Below, one piece after another: positions 10,211 through 21,051 of a stretch of 64,000 bases of DNA. The DNA lies in assembly GCF_027942865.1 (NCBI RefSeq), contig NC_134526.1, positions 19,077,784-19,141,783 on the forward strand, given 5' to 3'. The translations under genes and the position numbers were made by a program. This DNA is from Odontesthes bonariensis. Its lineage: Eukaryota; Chordata; Actinopteri; Atheriniformes; Atherinopsidae. Below the pieces are notes generated by a model that saw nothing but the letters and a program-made list of their open reading frames with translations, was not told where the DNA came from and did not search any database. Each line of letters starts with the position of its first letter. Position 1 is the stretch's first letter.

Positions 10211-10640
10211 GTTGTCTCGCACAGTAATACACAGCAGTGTCTTCAGCCTGCACATTCTGTCCATTTAGAGTCACTCTGTTGCTGGAAGTGTCTAAGTCAA
10301 TACTGAACTTGTTCTTCAGGGAATCTTTGTAGTAAGTGCCTCCAGTATATCTCATCCCAATCCACTCCAGTCCTTTCCCTGCAGGCTGTCTGATCCAAGC
10401 TGTGTAGTAGCTGCCCACAGAATAAGAGACCTGACAGGTGATGGTCAGACGTTGGCCTGGCTGCACAGTCACAGAGGCTGGCTGTGTCAGCTGTTCACAC
10501 TTCACACCTGTGGAGGAAAATATTAAATCCATATTAACAGTGAACAGTCAGTGTGGTGTGATCATACTGTCAGTGTCTCTGCCTCAGTGAGACTCACAGC
10601 ATCCAGCAGCCAGCAGCAGCAGCAGAGCTACAGAGAACAT
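10211..10640 (-). CDS. ighv: IGHV segment VH9 (family A), apparently functional
   Basis: The leader exon is 10640-10598 and the V exon is 10507-10211 (297 nt, one codon shorter than its sisters, in CDR2: MRYTGGTYYKDS). KCEQLTQ, LTITC, WIRQPAGKGLEWIG and DTAVYYCAR are all in frame. The octamer is degenerate (ATGCAAAA at 10731-10738, 93 bp upstream), so its promoter may be weaker than that of VH1 or VH5; this is inference. Confidence 0.92.
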
Positions 10641-11412
10641 TTTGGTGCTGAAGGTGATCTGATGGGAGCTTCTCTTCTTCTGACACAAAAAGTCGCACCA
10701 AACTTTTGTAGGAACCTGGCAGGAAGTTAATTTTGCATATAGAGGGATAAGAACAGATTGAAACTTCCGGGAGGTTTAAAAGGATCAGATGAAAGTATGT
10801 ATATGTACACTTCCATCAACAGAATTTAAATGTTAAACAACTGTTTAAGCCCCTTTTTGAGCGTGTATGTGTGTGTATTCCTTTCTCCTTTTTTGTGGAG
10901 TTTTTTAAATTCCTTTGTGCTGACATTAAATCCTGTGTGTATCTGGATCAATGTAACTTTGCAGTGTCCGCTGGTTGTAAAATCATTAACAAATCATTAG
11001 CCGTACCTGTTAATCACACGTTGATGGAAACGAGCAGGATTCAACAAATAAAAACACCAACTCTCTCTTCCAAGGTGTGCATATCTCTGTGTGTGTGTCA
11101 TGGGTGACTAAGGAATTTATTAACTCCTCTCATTAGCATATGCTCACCCAGTCAAAGCTGATATATGTTGTAGAAGGAAGAAAAATAAGAACTGTTATTG
11201 CTTTTGTAAACACCAAAGAACATAAATCTAAAACCTCAACATCAGCTGTTGTTTTAATAGTGTGCTTTGTGTGTGCGTTGCGTGTGTGTCTGTGTTCAAA
11301 TGTTAGTACCATCCAAATTCACATCAAAGTCTTCTGCTGCCATCTTCAGGTCTTAAGAAAATGTGTTTAGTTGAGTTTCCATGCTGTTCTTATGCTTCTA
11401 TTAGCCACTGGG

Positions 11413-11660
11413 TGTGTGGCACAGTAATATACAGCAGAGTCCTCTGGTTTTAAGTTGGACAGTCTCAGATACACCATGCTGTTACTGTTGTTTCTGGTGA
11501 TTTCTATACGTCCTTGCACGCTGCTGGCATAAACAGTTTTACTTGAATCATACCTGAATCATGAACTCATTCCTATCCATCCGAGTGGGTTTTTTTCTGC
11601 AGGTTGTCTGACCCAATGCATTCCATACTGACTGATATCAAATCCATGCCAAATATCTCT
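11413..11660 (-). pseudogene. VH10psi (family B), 5'-truncated with stop
   Basis: Family B homology from the end of CDR1 (YGMHWVRQPAEK) through FR3 ([18 protein letters not shown]) to YYCA. A TGA interrupts CDR2. FR1, first Cys and leader are absent. The heptamer position reads CCCAGTG and the nonamer is lost. Nonfunctional. Confidence 0.82.
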
Positions 11661-11689
11661 GACCATTCTGTGAAGTTGAAGTTATTTTC

Positions 11690-13280
11690 TGGAAACATTA
11701 AAGTCCTTCTTCTGTGCATGATTCAACAAGCTCATTAGACGGGTTGAATGGATACAAGGTGGAAAAAAAAAATTTATATGAAGTCATTTATTTAAAAAAG
11801 GGTATCTTTGGATTTATAGGATATGTTTTTCTGCCACTGCCCACTTATAGTTACATTTGTTGTGTATTTTGTCTTAGTACAGGCATGGAATGGGGTCAGT
11901 TGAGTGAGTTGTTTTTTGGATACCGACACAGTGGGATTAATTAAAAAAGAGCAGTTAAGAAAGCAGAAATCCAACAGCCAAATTTGAAAGGAAAATTTAA
12001 GGAGAAACAAACAGACAAGTACAAAAATAAGATTTCTTTGTTAATATTTTTCTACTGTATGATGAGTTAGAAAAAAAGGCTCACAGAGATGCAGCAGTTG
12101 ACATTATTATAACAGGTAGCTTAAACTTAAGGCCCGATTTTTTTTTATTTATGGAAATTTGATCAATTTGAAGTACTTCTAAGTTTTTATTAATTGTCCT
12201 CTCACAGTCAACCTTTCAATCAGTTGATTGGGTTGAAGTTGTTAAACTATGTAAATCATTGCTGTATTCCAGCTTGTGCTAGATGTCAGTAACAGGATCA
12301 CCGTGTTGGACGTGATATCTTCTTGTTATAACTCAACATCATACCTTAAAGTGTTGGAGTAATGAGTAACTGATCATCTGATGAATGAGTAATGAGCGAT
12401 TGAATCAATAATATATTGATGATGAATGGGGTAGGTGCTGTTTCCTTCTGTTTAAGACTGGTGATAACTGAGAATTGTTAATAGTACCTTCTTGTTTTCC
12501 TCATCATTGAGTTGCATTGCATCATTTGAAGTCATGAGTCTGTGAAGCACATTTATAAACACAATCACATGAGCAGAAAATGTGTCCTTCCTCGTTTTAC
12601 TCAGCATTAGAACTGCATGAAAGATATACGGAGGCATTCATCAAAAAAAACACATTGCTATTATGTTTCTCTGAGTGGAGTCATTATGTTGATATATTGG
12701 CAGTTTGATGTTGCTGATTGATATATGAGTTCCAAAAGTTGGGAATGTGCTTTTATGTGTATTTACAACTTGTTGCCTACATAATAAGAATATGAAAAAA
12801 GGTCATATGCCCTACAGTTTTGAGGACATTTGGTCTTTACAGAAGGTCCTGACTAATTGGGTACTTTAGATTTATATGACTGTGCATTTATGTACAAAGT
12901 AAAAATTGAACATGAAGGCTTGTTTCTTTAACTCAGAGAAGAAGAGAGTCAAATTCAAATAAACTGCAGATGGAGTGTGGTTGTTTAATCTTGTTGTGTT
13001 ACAGATTAAAGAAAGTTGTGGTTTTTCTTACTGACTGTATTGTCACATAAATTCAAGTGATATATGTATTATTATCTCTTCAATCAAAAGTTCTGTTCAC
13101 ATGATCGAAGCCTGCTCAAATAAAAAAAATGTTTCTGTTAACATCAGAATTAATAATGTTAGGTCAAATTTTAGGTACAGATGATGAAAAAACACTTTTC
13201 TTAGAGAGCTAGTCTGGAACTCCTTAGAAGTCTGAGGGCTCCTCCTCTGGTGGCTTCATGCAACAAATGTTCAGCCTGAG
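11690..13280. other. Intergenic, no gene seen
   Basis: AT-rich spacer between VH10psi and the VH11 RSS. Only short frames without family features. Confidence 0.65.
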
Positions 13281-13281
13281 G

Positions 13282-13320
13282 GGTTTTTGTTCAGGTCTGC
13301 TGATGCTTTGTGTTACTGTG
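13282..13320 (-). other. 23-RSS of VH11
   Basis: Heptamer CACAGTA (13314-13320), 23-bp spacer, nonamer ACAAAAACC (13282-13290). Confidence 0.95.
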
Positions 13321-13761
13321 GGTGTCTCGCACAGTAATACACAGCAGTGTCTTCAGGCTGCATATTCTGTCCATTTAGAGTCACTGTGTTGCTGGAAGAC
13401 TGCAAGTTCACACTGAACTTGTTCTTCAGGGAATCCTTGTAGAAGGTGGTATGTCCAACACGTGCACTGATTATGAATTCCACTCCTTTTCCTGCAGGCT
13501 GTCTGATCCAAGCTGTGTGGTAGCTGCTCACAGAATAAGAGACCTGACAGCTGATGGTCAGCTGTTGACCTGGCTGGACAGTCACAGAGGCTGGCTGTGT
13601 CAGCTGTTCACACTTTACACCTGTGGAGGAAAACATGTCGAATAGTAATTCAGTAACTGTGGTGAACAGCCAATGTGTGTGATCATACTGTCAGTGTCTC
13701 TGCCTCAGTGAGACTCACAGCATCCAGCAGCCAGCAGCAGCAGCAGAGCTACAGAGAACAT
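13321..13761 (-). CDS. ighv: IGHV segment VH11 (family A), apparently functional
   Basis: The leader exon is 13761-13719 and the V exon is 13620-13321 (300 nt). The frame is open with KCEQLTQ, LTISC, WIRQPAGKGVEFII (most sisters have GLEWIG) and DTAVYYCAR. The canonical W in LEWIG is F here, a permitted framework change. Near-octamer ATGCAAAG is at 13857-13864, 96 bp upstream. Confidence 0.92.
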
Positions 13762-14189
13762 GTTGGTGCTGAAGGTGATCTGATGGGAGCTTCTCTTCTT
13801 CTGCTGTAACTGACAGCGTGACATCGAGTGATTATATTAGACTTCTGGGAAGTTGACTTTGCATCTGGAGAGCCACAAAAAAGATGGACATCCTGTCACA
13901 GACAATACAAATTTTGTTGTGAGCCTTTACTTTGGTACATATTAAAAGAACAATCATTTAAAACACCTTTTTGAGTTTGCATTTTCACTTATTTCTTATA
14001 ATTTCAAACCAAACTTAATATTTGACTAAATACATAAGTTGTTTGCCGTGTCATAATTAGCCATGTGTGCATTCTAAATTTAAGTTCCTTTGTGTAAGTT
14101 CGGCAGATCATTGCTGAACGTGATCTTGTCTCAATAACATTTTTTTGTTTTATGTGTTTATTCAGAATGTGGAATTATCATTTATTTTT

Positions 14190-14352
14190 GGTTCAGACAC
14201 AGAGTCTGACCATGACCCACTACTGTGACTTCTAATACTAATCTTTCTTTTTTCATCATTCTTTTGTGAAAAAAATCCATTGTTTTTACCTCCTCACTTA
14301 TTTGACAGGGCGATAAAAACAACCACAAATTCAAGTCCGATCATCGTCAAAG
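14190..14352 (-). pseudogene. VH12psi (family C) leader/FR1 relic
   Basis: A leader-like block at about 14352-14305 (ATGATCGGACTTGAA, then hydrophobic codons) resembles the family C leader. A short piece near 14192-14215 resembles the start of family C FR1 (GTTCAGAC...CAGAGTCTG). No FR2, FR3 or RSS was found. Support comes from the leader and from its position where a C element is expected. Confidence 0.5.
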
Positions 14353-14439
14353 CCATTTGTGTCTGTGTCCAGATACAGTGTGTATGTTAGTTATACGGTG
14401 TGTTTTAAACTCTCTCATACGTAAATGTAAACGTATGTA

Positions 14440-14830
14440 AAGATGGAAGCAATCAGCTCGTCAGGTTCCAAAGAGAAACATATCTCATCCAAATTCCTGC
14501 AATCTTTCATGGGTTCATTGTTTTATATTATCATTACACAGTATACACAGTATTTTGTCTCAGTATACAGAGACAAAGATAAACTATTTAAGTATCTTTA
14601 TTTCAGTCTCATGGAAATTCACATTATTCTGACAGGATGTTTTGTTTGTTTGCGGAATTTTATTAAACTATATCATACATAGATGAAGTTGTGAATTTTG
14701 GATTAATCAGCAATGACTGACTGAATGTCTTTTATTACATTGAGAGAAAAAAAGGTGAATTTATTAATTGATTATTTATATAAGTTATTGTCACATGGTC
14801 AGTATTATATAATGCATGCTTGACTTGCAT
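14440..14830. repeat. Duplicated VH 3'-flank (copy 1)
   Basis: Strongly similar to 17770-18030. Both hold AGAGACAAA(G/A)ATAAACTATT, TGTTTTGTTTGTTTGC and TGCATGC blocks before the next VH RSS. This shows that VH13 and VH15 descend from one duplicated unit. Confidence 0.8.
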
Positions 14831-14902
14831 TCAAAATAATTACTTGTCTAAGAGCTCCTCCTCTGGTGGAAAAGTAAAGATACAAGTGTTCAAGCTTTCA
14901 GG

Positions 14903-14941
14903 GTTTTTTGTTCAGGTTTCCTGATGCTTTGTGTTACTGTG
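14903..14941 (-). other. 23-RSS of VH13
   Basis: Heptamer CACAGTA (14935-14941), 23-bp spacer, nonamer ACAAAAAAC (14903-14911), slightly off the family consensus. Confidence 0.93.
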
Positions 14942-15382
14942 GGTCTCTGGCACAGTAATACACAGCAGTGTCTTCAGGCTGCACATTCTGTCCATTTAGA
15001 GTCACTGTGTTGCTGGAAGAGTCTAAGTCGATACTGAACTTGCTCTTTAGTGAATCTTTGTAGTATGTGCTATATCCGATGTGCGCACTACCAATCCACT
15101 CCAGTCCTTTTCCTGCAGGCTGTCTGATCCAAGCTGTGTAGTAGCTGCTCACAGAATAAGAGACCTGACAGGTGATGGTCAGCTGTTGACCTGGCTGCAC
15201 AGTCACAGAGGCTGGCTGTGTCAGCTGTTCACACTTTACACCTGTGGAGGAAAACATGTTGCATAGTAATTCAGTAACTGTGGTGAACAGTCAGTGTGTG
15301 TGATCATACTGTCAGTGTCTCTGCCTCAGTGAGACTCACAGCATCCAGCAGCCAGCAGCAGCAGCAGAGCTACAGAGAACAT
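14942..15382 (-). CDS. ighv: IGHV segment VH13 (family A), apparently functional
   Basis: The leader exon is 15382-15340 and the V exon is 15241-14942 (300 nt). KCEQLTQ, LTITC, WIRQPAGKGLEWIG, FSIDLDSSSN and DTAVYYCAR are in frame without stops. A perfect octamer lies at 15469-15476, 87 bp upstream, with TATATCA-type AT sequence between it and the leader. Confidence 0.93.
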
Positions 15383-15468
15383 GATGGTGCTGAAGGTGAT
15401 CTGATGGGAGCTTCTCTTCTTCTGCTGTAACTGAAAGCGTGACATCAAGTCTTTATATCACTATGTCA

Positions 15469-15476
15469 ATTTGCAT
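15469..15476 (-). promoter_or_regulatory. Octamer of VH13 promoter
   Basis: Perfect ATGCAAAT, 87 bp upstream of the VH13 ATG. Confidence 0.85.
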
Positions 15477-15479
15477 AAC

Positions 15480-16105
15480 ATCAAACTTGTCTTTCAAACA
15501 GCATGCAGCAGTTCTTTTCTGGGTGAATTTATGATATTAATATGAAATTCATTCTGGGATTGTGTAAGGAAGAGACAATATCAGTTTGAATTAATATAAT
15601 TTATAATTTATTGGAAGTAATTTGCTGAGGTTTTGTGCAGACTGGATCCCTCCTGTGTGACTGGCTTGACATGCAAACAAACTTCCTCAGAAAAGTATAT
15701 CCCACAGAATTAATTCCTTTTCTTCAATCTTATTTATATGTTTAGATAAATTAGGTTACATCTAAGTTTTACATCAATCTTCTTTCTTAAAGAAAAACAA
15801 ACATAACAAATATGCATTGAGATCTTGATTATTGATATTTTTTAGAATGAATGACATTTTTCTTCTGACTAATTTATTACATTAGACATCCTCTTTCTTT
15901 GTATCCTTCATATTTTTAAGACATCATTGTACACCTGCAGTTATAAACCATTGTCAGAAATATCTACAAGTATAGAGAGAATCCACTTAGTTCTAATTTA
16001 TTAAAACTCAGCACTCAGTAACAAGTGTAGTTTTTGGGTCATTGTTCTGAGCATTAGAATATGGGTCTTTGCCCGCCTGTAAGTTATTCTGAGGTTAACT
16101 GTCAG
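15480..16105. other. Intergenic, no gene seen
   Basis: AT-rich spacer with no coding or RNA feature recognised. Confidence 0.65.
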
Positions 16106-16139
16106 ATATTTTTGTAAAGCCTTTCCAACTACCTTCTGT

Positions 16140-17755
16140 CCATGGCACAGTAATACACAGCAGAGTCCTCTGGTTGTAGCTTGGAGAGTCTCAAATAAAC
16201 ACTGTGCTGTTGCTGTCATCTCTACTTATTCCATTATGTCCTCTCACTCTGCTGGCATCAGGGTTACGACTCAAATAATAATAATAATAATAATAATTTT
16301 ATTTATAAAGCACATTTTCATACATAGAATGCAGCTCAAAGTGCTCTAACAATAAAAGAATTAAAAAAACAAAATTAAAAGCAACAAAGAATAGAGCACA
16401 GTGACACAAGAAATAAGGTTAAAAAAAGGTAATGAAAATTAAAATCAAACTTATTAAAATAAATATTTAAAAACCAATACAGAGATTAAACAAATTTCAC
16501 ACAAATTGACTAAAAACAACGGGGAACAGAAAAAAAGAGTGTTGATAAATGAATGACGGCAGCTAAGGGAATGCAAGTGTAAAAAGATGTGTTTTGAGCT
16601 GTTTCTTAAAAGTGTCCACAGAGGGGGCTGTTCTAATATGCAAGGGGAGGGAATTCCATTTTTTGGGTGCGTAAAACTCAAATGCGGCTTCACCAATCTT
16701 TTTTGGTGGGGGAGGTGGAATTTTCAGGAGTTTGGAGTCAGCTGACCTGAGGGAACGGGTAGGGGTGTAAAAGGACAGTATGTCAGAGATGTATGGAGGG
16801 GCGAGACCGTTTAGGGCCTTGAACACTGTTAAAAGAACTTTAAAATCGATTCTGTAAGGTATAGGCAGCCAATGTAAGGCTGCCAGGACAGGGGTAATAT
16901 GCTCTCTCTTCCTGGTCTTTGTAAGCAATCGTGCCGCACTATTCTGTAAGAGTTGTAGCTTATCAAGTATTTTTTTTGGGAGACCAGTGAAGAGTGCATT
17001 ACAGTAATCGATTCTGCTGGTCACAAAGGCGTGCAAAAGTTTTTCAGCATCTTGAATGGAGACATATACACGCACCTTGGCAATGTTTCTAAGATGGAAA
17101 TAGGCAGATCTGATAATGTTGTTAATATGGGGATGGAAGCTTAGGTCGGGGTCAAAGATCACGCCAAGGCTGGTAACAGTGTCTTTAGTGTGCACTTTTA
17201 AGTCACCAAGGCAATGGTGAAGTGCTTGGCGTTTATCCGGGGGGCCGATCAGTAAAACTTCTGTTTTTTCCTCGTTTAGCTTTAAGAAGTTACTGTTCAT
17301 CCACTTGGTGATGGCGCAGAGGCAGGTGGATATAGCAGAGATGGTGGTGGAATGGTTTGGCTCGATGGCGATATATAATTGGGTGTCGTCCGCGTAACTG
17401 TGGAAATCAATGTTGTGCTCCCTGATGACACTGCCCAGGGGTAGCATGTATAGGGAGAAGAGGAGAGGGCCCAGGCAGCTTCCCTGAGCAACACCAAAGG
17501 GCACATCGTATTTGCTGGACACATGATCTCCGATGCTGACTAAAAAAGTTCTGTCTGTGATGTACGATTTGAACCAGTTTAAGGCATGGCCGGACAGTCC
17601 TACCCATGATTCAAGGCGGTGTAAAAGTAGACTATGGTCTAATGTGTCGAATGCGGCACTAAGGTCCAGGAGAATCAGGGCTGACACCTTGTTTGCAGAC
17701 CTACCAACTCCTATCCATCCCAGTGCTTTCCTGCAGACTGTGTTAGGCCTGCAAC
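16140..17755 (-). pseudogene. VH14psi (family B) split by a LINE
   Basis: FR2 and early CDR2 lie at 17755-17705 (RKALGWIGVG). FR3 to YYC lies at 16271-16140 (SRDDSNSTVF, a TGA, then the PEDSAVYYC region in a shifted frame). Between them is a LINE on the same strand. The RSS is decayed (nonamer ACAAAAATA at 16107-16115, no good heptamer). FR1 and leader were not recognised beyond 17755. Confidence 0.85.
16272..17704 (-). mobile_element. 5'-truncated LINE (L2/CR1-like) inside VH14psi
   Basis: Carries the C-terminal two thirds of a non-LTR reverse transcriptase: LDLSAAFDTLDH (palm motif A), FGVAQGSCLGPLLF (fish LINEs usually have GVPQGSVLGP), YADDTQLY catalytic motif, then thumb and C-terminal LHWLPIPYRI. 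The frame is open from inside the VH sequence to its stop at 16563. A 3' UTR and a (TAA)n tail at about 16276-16299 follow. The 5' half (endonuclease, fingers) is missing, as in most LINE copies. The family name is inferred from motifs and could be Rex1/L2-like. Confidence 0.88.
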
Positions 17756-17769
17756 TGAATAACTCAGCA

Positions 17770-18030
17770 TCCAGAGACAAAAATAAACTATTTAAGTATC
17801 TTTATTTCAGTCTCAAATTCACTTTAATTAGTCTGACAAGATGTTTTGTTTGTTTGCAGAATTTTATAAAACTATATCATAAATAGATCAAGTTCTAAAT
17901 TAATCAGCAATCATGATTGACTGAAACTCTTTTATTACATTGAGAACAAAAAAAGGGAATTTTAAGGTTATTGTCACATGTGCAGTATTATATGATGCAT
18001 GCATGACTTTTAACATTCAAAATAATTACT
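17770..18030. repeat. Duplicated VH 3'-flank (copy 2)
   Basis: Matches 14560-14830; see that entry. The duplicated flank starts about 15 bp after the VH14psi remnant. Confidence 0.8.
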
Positions 18031-18088
18031 TGTCTAAGAGCTCCTCCTCTGGCGGATAAGTAATGATACAAGTGTTCAAGCTTTTAGG

Positions 18089-18127
18089 GGTTTTTGTTCA
18101 GGTCTCCTGATGCTTTGTGTTACTGTG
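18089..18127 (-). other. 23-RSS of VH15
   Basis: Heptamer CACAGTA (18121-18127), 23-bp spacer, nonamer ACAAAAACC (18089-18097). Confidence 0.95.
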
Positions 18128-18565
18128 GGTCTCTCGCACAGTAATACACAGCAGTGTCTTCAGGCTGCACATTCTGTCCATTTAGAGTCACTGTGTTGCT
18201 GGAAGAGTCAGCGTTGATACTGAACTTATTCTTTAGAGAATCTTTGTAGTCTGAGGTACATCCACTACATGCTCTACCAATCCACTCCAGTCCTTTCCCT
18301 GCAGGCTGTCTGATCCAACCTGTCCAGTAGGTGCTCAGAGAATAAGAGACCTGACAGGTGATGGTCAGACGTTGGCCTGGCTGTACAGTCACAGAGGCTG
18401 GTTGTGTCAGCTGTTCGCACTTTACACCTGAAGAAGAAAACATGCTGGATATCAGTTTAAGAACATTAACAGCCAGTGTGGTGTGATCATACTGTCAGTG
18501 TCTCTGCCTCAGTGAGACTCACAGCATCCAGCAGCCAGCAGCAGCAGCAGAGCTACAGAGAACAT
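18128..18565 (-). CDS. ighv: IGHV segment VH15 (family A) with two Cys in CDR2
   Basis: The leader exon is 18565-18523 and the V exon is 18427-18128 (300 nt, acceptor after AAGAAG...TTCAG). The frame is open with KCEQLTQ, LTITC, WIRQPAGKGLEWIG and DTAVYYCAR. CDR2 reads RACSGCTSDY, with two cysteines spaced C-x2-C. None of the other family A genes has them (VH1 has DAKVGGTSDY). Near-octamer ATGCAAAG lies at 18640-18647, 75 bp upstream. It is part of a tandem duplication with VH16. Confidence 0.93.
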
Positions 18566-19610
18566 GATGGTGTTGAAGGTGATCTGATGTCATTGATTGG
18601 ATCAGACTCAGCTCTTTATGGCATCATTGAGGAAGTTCACTTTGCATAGAAAAGGACAGAGACAGGTTATAATGCAGCTATGTGCTGCTGGGGAGTCTGA
18701 TTTGTAAGGTACCCTTTGTTAACACATGGGGCACGTATTAAGGACACTATCATATTGTTGTTGTAGAGTACAACAGATTTGGTTTTTGTCTTATTTCAGT
18801 TTTTACTTAATAACACAAATAGATATTGAGCTTTCCAGTCTGAAATAATATTTTTCTAATTGTCTTAAAACTACCTTTAAAGGTGTTAGAATGTCGCAGC
18901 AAACAAATCACTTACTTACATGTTACAATGCGTGTGAGAGAGATATGTTAACAAATATAGTTTTGAAAAAGTCTTGCGGCTGTTATTATGTGTAATCTTT
19001 TTCTGTATGCTGTAGGTGAGGGATGTACTGTAGCACTGGCATCTCATTATATTACAGATCTGTTATATCCTGTGGATTTTGTATAAATAAAAATCAAAAA
19101 GCCTCTCTCATCACGAATGTTTCCTTTCATTGCTGACTGACTGTTTGTCAGTAATGTCTGATGAAATTTAGAAAAGCAAGAAGCAAAAATCTTGATCCTT
19201 CAATGCTGTATAGATCAAAAGAGACAAGTCAGGAGGACAGAAGTGCAGTACACTGTTCCCACTGTTTATGGAGCACATTTCTGATTCAATGAGGGTTTTT
19301 TCTTCAAATTTCTTCATATTCCTTATCTGTTTCAATGCTGCATGATCATCTTTTTAATGACTATCCTTTAAGCCAGCATTGCATATTATTAATTAAAATA
19401 AATTTTATGGTAACTTTTAATCATTCGTATGAAACACTGATAACTCTACATTAGTATATTCAAAATCCCTCCTTCTAAATCCACAGAGGAAAATATCAAT
19501 TTGAATAGAAGAAAAATTGATACTTTTCGGTAGCATTAACACAGCAATTAAAGCTGATTCTTCAAAACGGAAAAGTTGTCAGATAGCCCACTGACTTTTT
19601 TGGAATTCTA
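18420..19610. repeat. Tandem duplication unit, copy 1
   Basis: From the VH15 leader region through about 1 kb of upstream flank, this matches 20905-22000 almost base for base (for example GGCATCATTGAGGAAGTTCA and TGTGCTGCTGGGGAGTCTGA). Small indels separate the copies, so the duplication is recent relative to the rest of the block. Confidence 0.88.
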
Positions 19611-19664
19611 AAACTTTATGATATATTTTTATAGCTATGAAATAAACAAAGTAATAGCCAGCAT

Positions 19665-19805
19665 GACATTATCCATCCTTCCATCCATTTTCTATACCCA
19701 CTTAATCCAATTTAGGGTCACGGGGGGCTGGAGCCTATCCCAGCTGTCATTGGGTGAGGGGCAGGGTACACCCTGGACAGGTCGCCAGCCCATCACAGGG
19801 CCTAG
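19665..19805 (-). repeat. LINE/SINE 3' tail (L2/CR1 type)
   Basis: The minus strand reads CTGGCGACCTGTCCAGGGTG ... GGCTCCAGCCCCCCGTGACCC ... AATGGATGGAAGG, a very common fish interspersed-repeat tail. No coding part is present. The remaining spacer up to 20575 holds nothing recognisable. Confidence 0.8.
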
Positions 19806-20575
19806 CATGATATTATATCGTTTAGAAAAAAGACACATACCTAATTATTTCATTGGGAAATAATGTTCTGAACAGAACATGGAGGGAGTTTTAAGAGCAA
19901 AATAAGTTTTCATGAGGTTTGTCATGTGTTCATACGCTATCTGCTTGTATATGGTTTGTTTTTGTAGAAAAAATTGTAAAAATAAGAATGAAAAATAAGC
20001 CTCAGTATTGTTGTATTCCACCATGATTGGTGTCTTATATTTTGATCACAAACATTGACTCCTGTTTCTGCCCTTTTGTTATCATTCGTTTTGTTGTTCA
20101 TTTTCTTTTTTCAAGGTATATTAAAGTTTTCTGCCCAGAAACCTTCACCTCTTCTCAGATAAACTGTATGTTTCCCTTTTACAACCTTCCCAATTTGTTT
20201 GTACTTGCTCCAAAATTCAGACACACCTGCCTTTGAACAACCAGCATCTTTTGCCCCTCTCCAAGTTGAAGTACTCTCTGGAAGAAGTTGTGTAATCCTT
20301 TCCATTGTTTCCACAGAAAGCTCTCTGGTTTGGGCATCTTTCTTTCAAATCAACCAGGTGCCACGACTTGTTAAACTTTGCAAGAAAGTGAGGCCCAAAG
20401 ATTACTGAGAAATTTGGAATGGAAGTTTTGTGTTATCCATGATATCATAATTTTGTAAAGTGTTCTCCCGTGTTGTGCAAGTTGGAAGATGTTTCTCTTT
20501 GGTCTGAAATCATTGGTGGTCTAAGAGCTCCTCCTCTGGTAGAGAAGTAATAATACAAGTGTTCAGCATCTGAGA

Positions 20576-20614
20576 GGTTTTTGTTCAGGTCTGCTGATGC
20601 TTTGTGTTACTGTG
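20576..20614 (-). other. 23-RSS of VH16
   Basis: Heptamer CACAGTA (20608-20614), 23-bp spacer, nonamer ACAAAAACC (20576-20584). Confidence 0.95.
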
Positions 20615-21051
20615 GTTCTCTCGCACAGTAATACACAGCAGTGTCTTCAGCCTGCATATTCTGTCCATTTAGAGTCACTGTTTTCCTGGAAGAGTCAAAG
20701 GTGATGCTGAACTTGTTCTTCAGTGAATCTTTGTAATAGGTGCTCCACCCTTCACCTGCTCCACCAATCCACTCCAGTCCTTTTCCTGCAGGCTGTCTGA
20801 TCCAAGCTGTTAGATAGCTGCTGAGAGAATAAGAGACCTGACAGGTGATGGTCAGACGTTGGCCTGGCTGTACAGTCAAGGCAGCTGGTTGTGTCAGCTG
20901 TTCGCACTTTACACCTGAAGAAGAAAACATGCTGGATATCAGTTTAAGAACATTAACAGCCAGTGTGTGTGATCATACTGTCAGTGTCTCTGCCTCAGTG
21001 AGACTCACAGCATCCAGCAGCCAGCAGCAGCAGCAGAGCTACAGAGAACAT
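20615..21051 (-). CDS. ighv: IGHV segment VH16 (family A), apparently functional
   Basis: The leader exon is 21051-21009 and the V exon is 20914-20615 (300 nt). It reads KCEQLTQPAALTVQPG (PAA replaces PAS), LTITC, WIRQPAGKGLEWIG, FSITFDSSRKT and [10 protein letters not shown]. No stops. Near-octamer ATGCAAAG lies at 21126-21133. It is the most 5' intact VH of the block, and its flank is the sister of the VH15 flank, but CDR1 and CDR2 have diverged. Confidence 0.93.
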
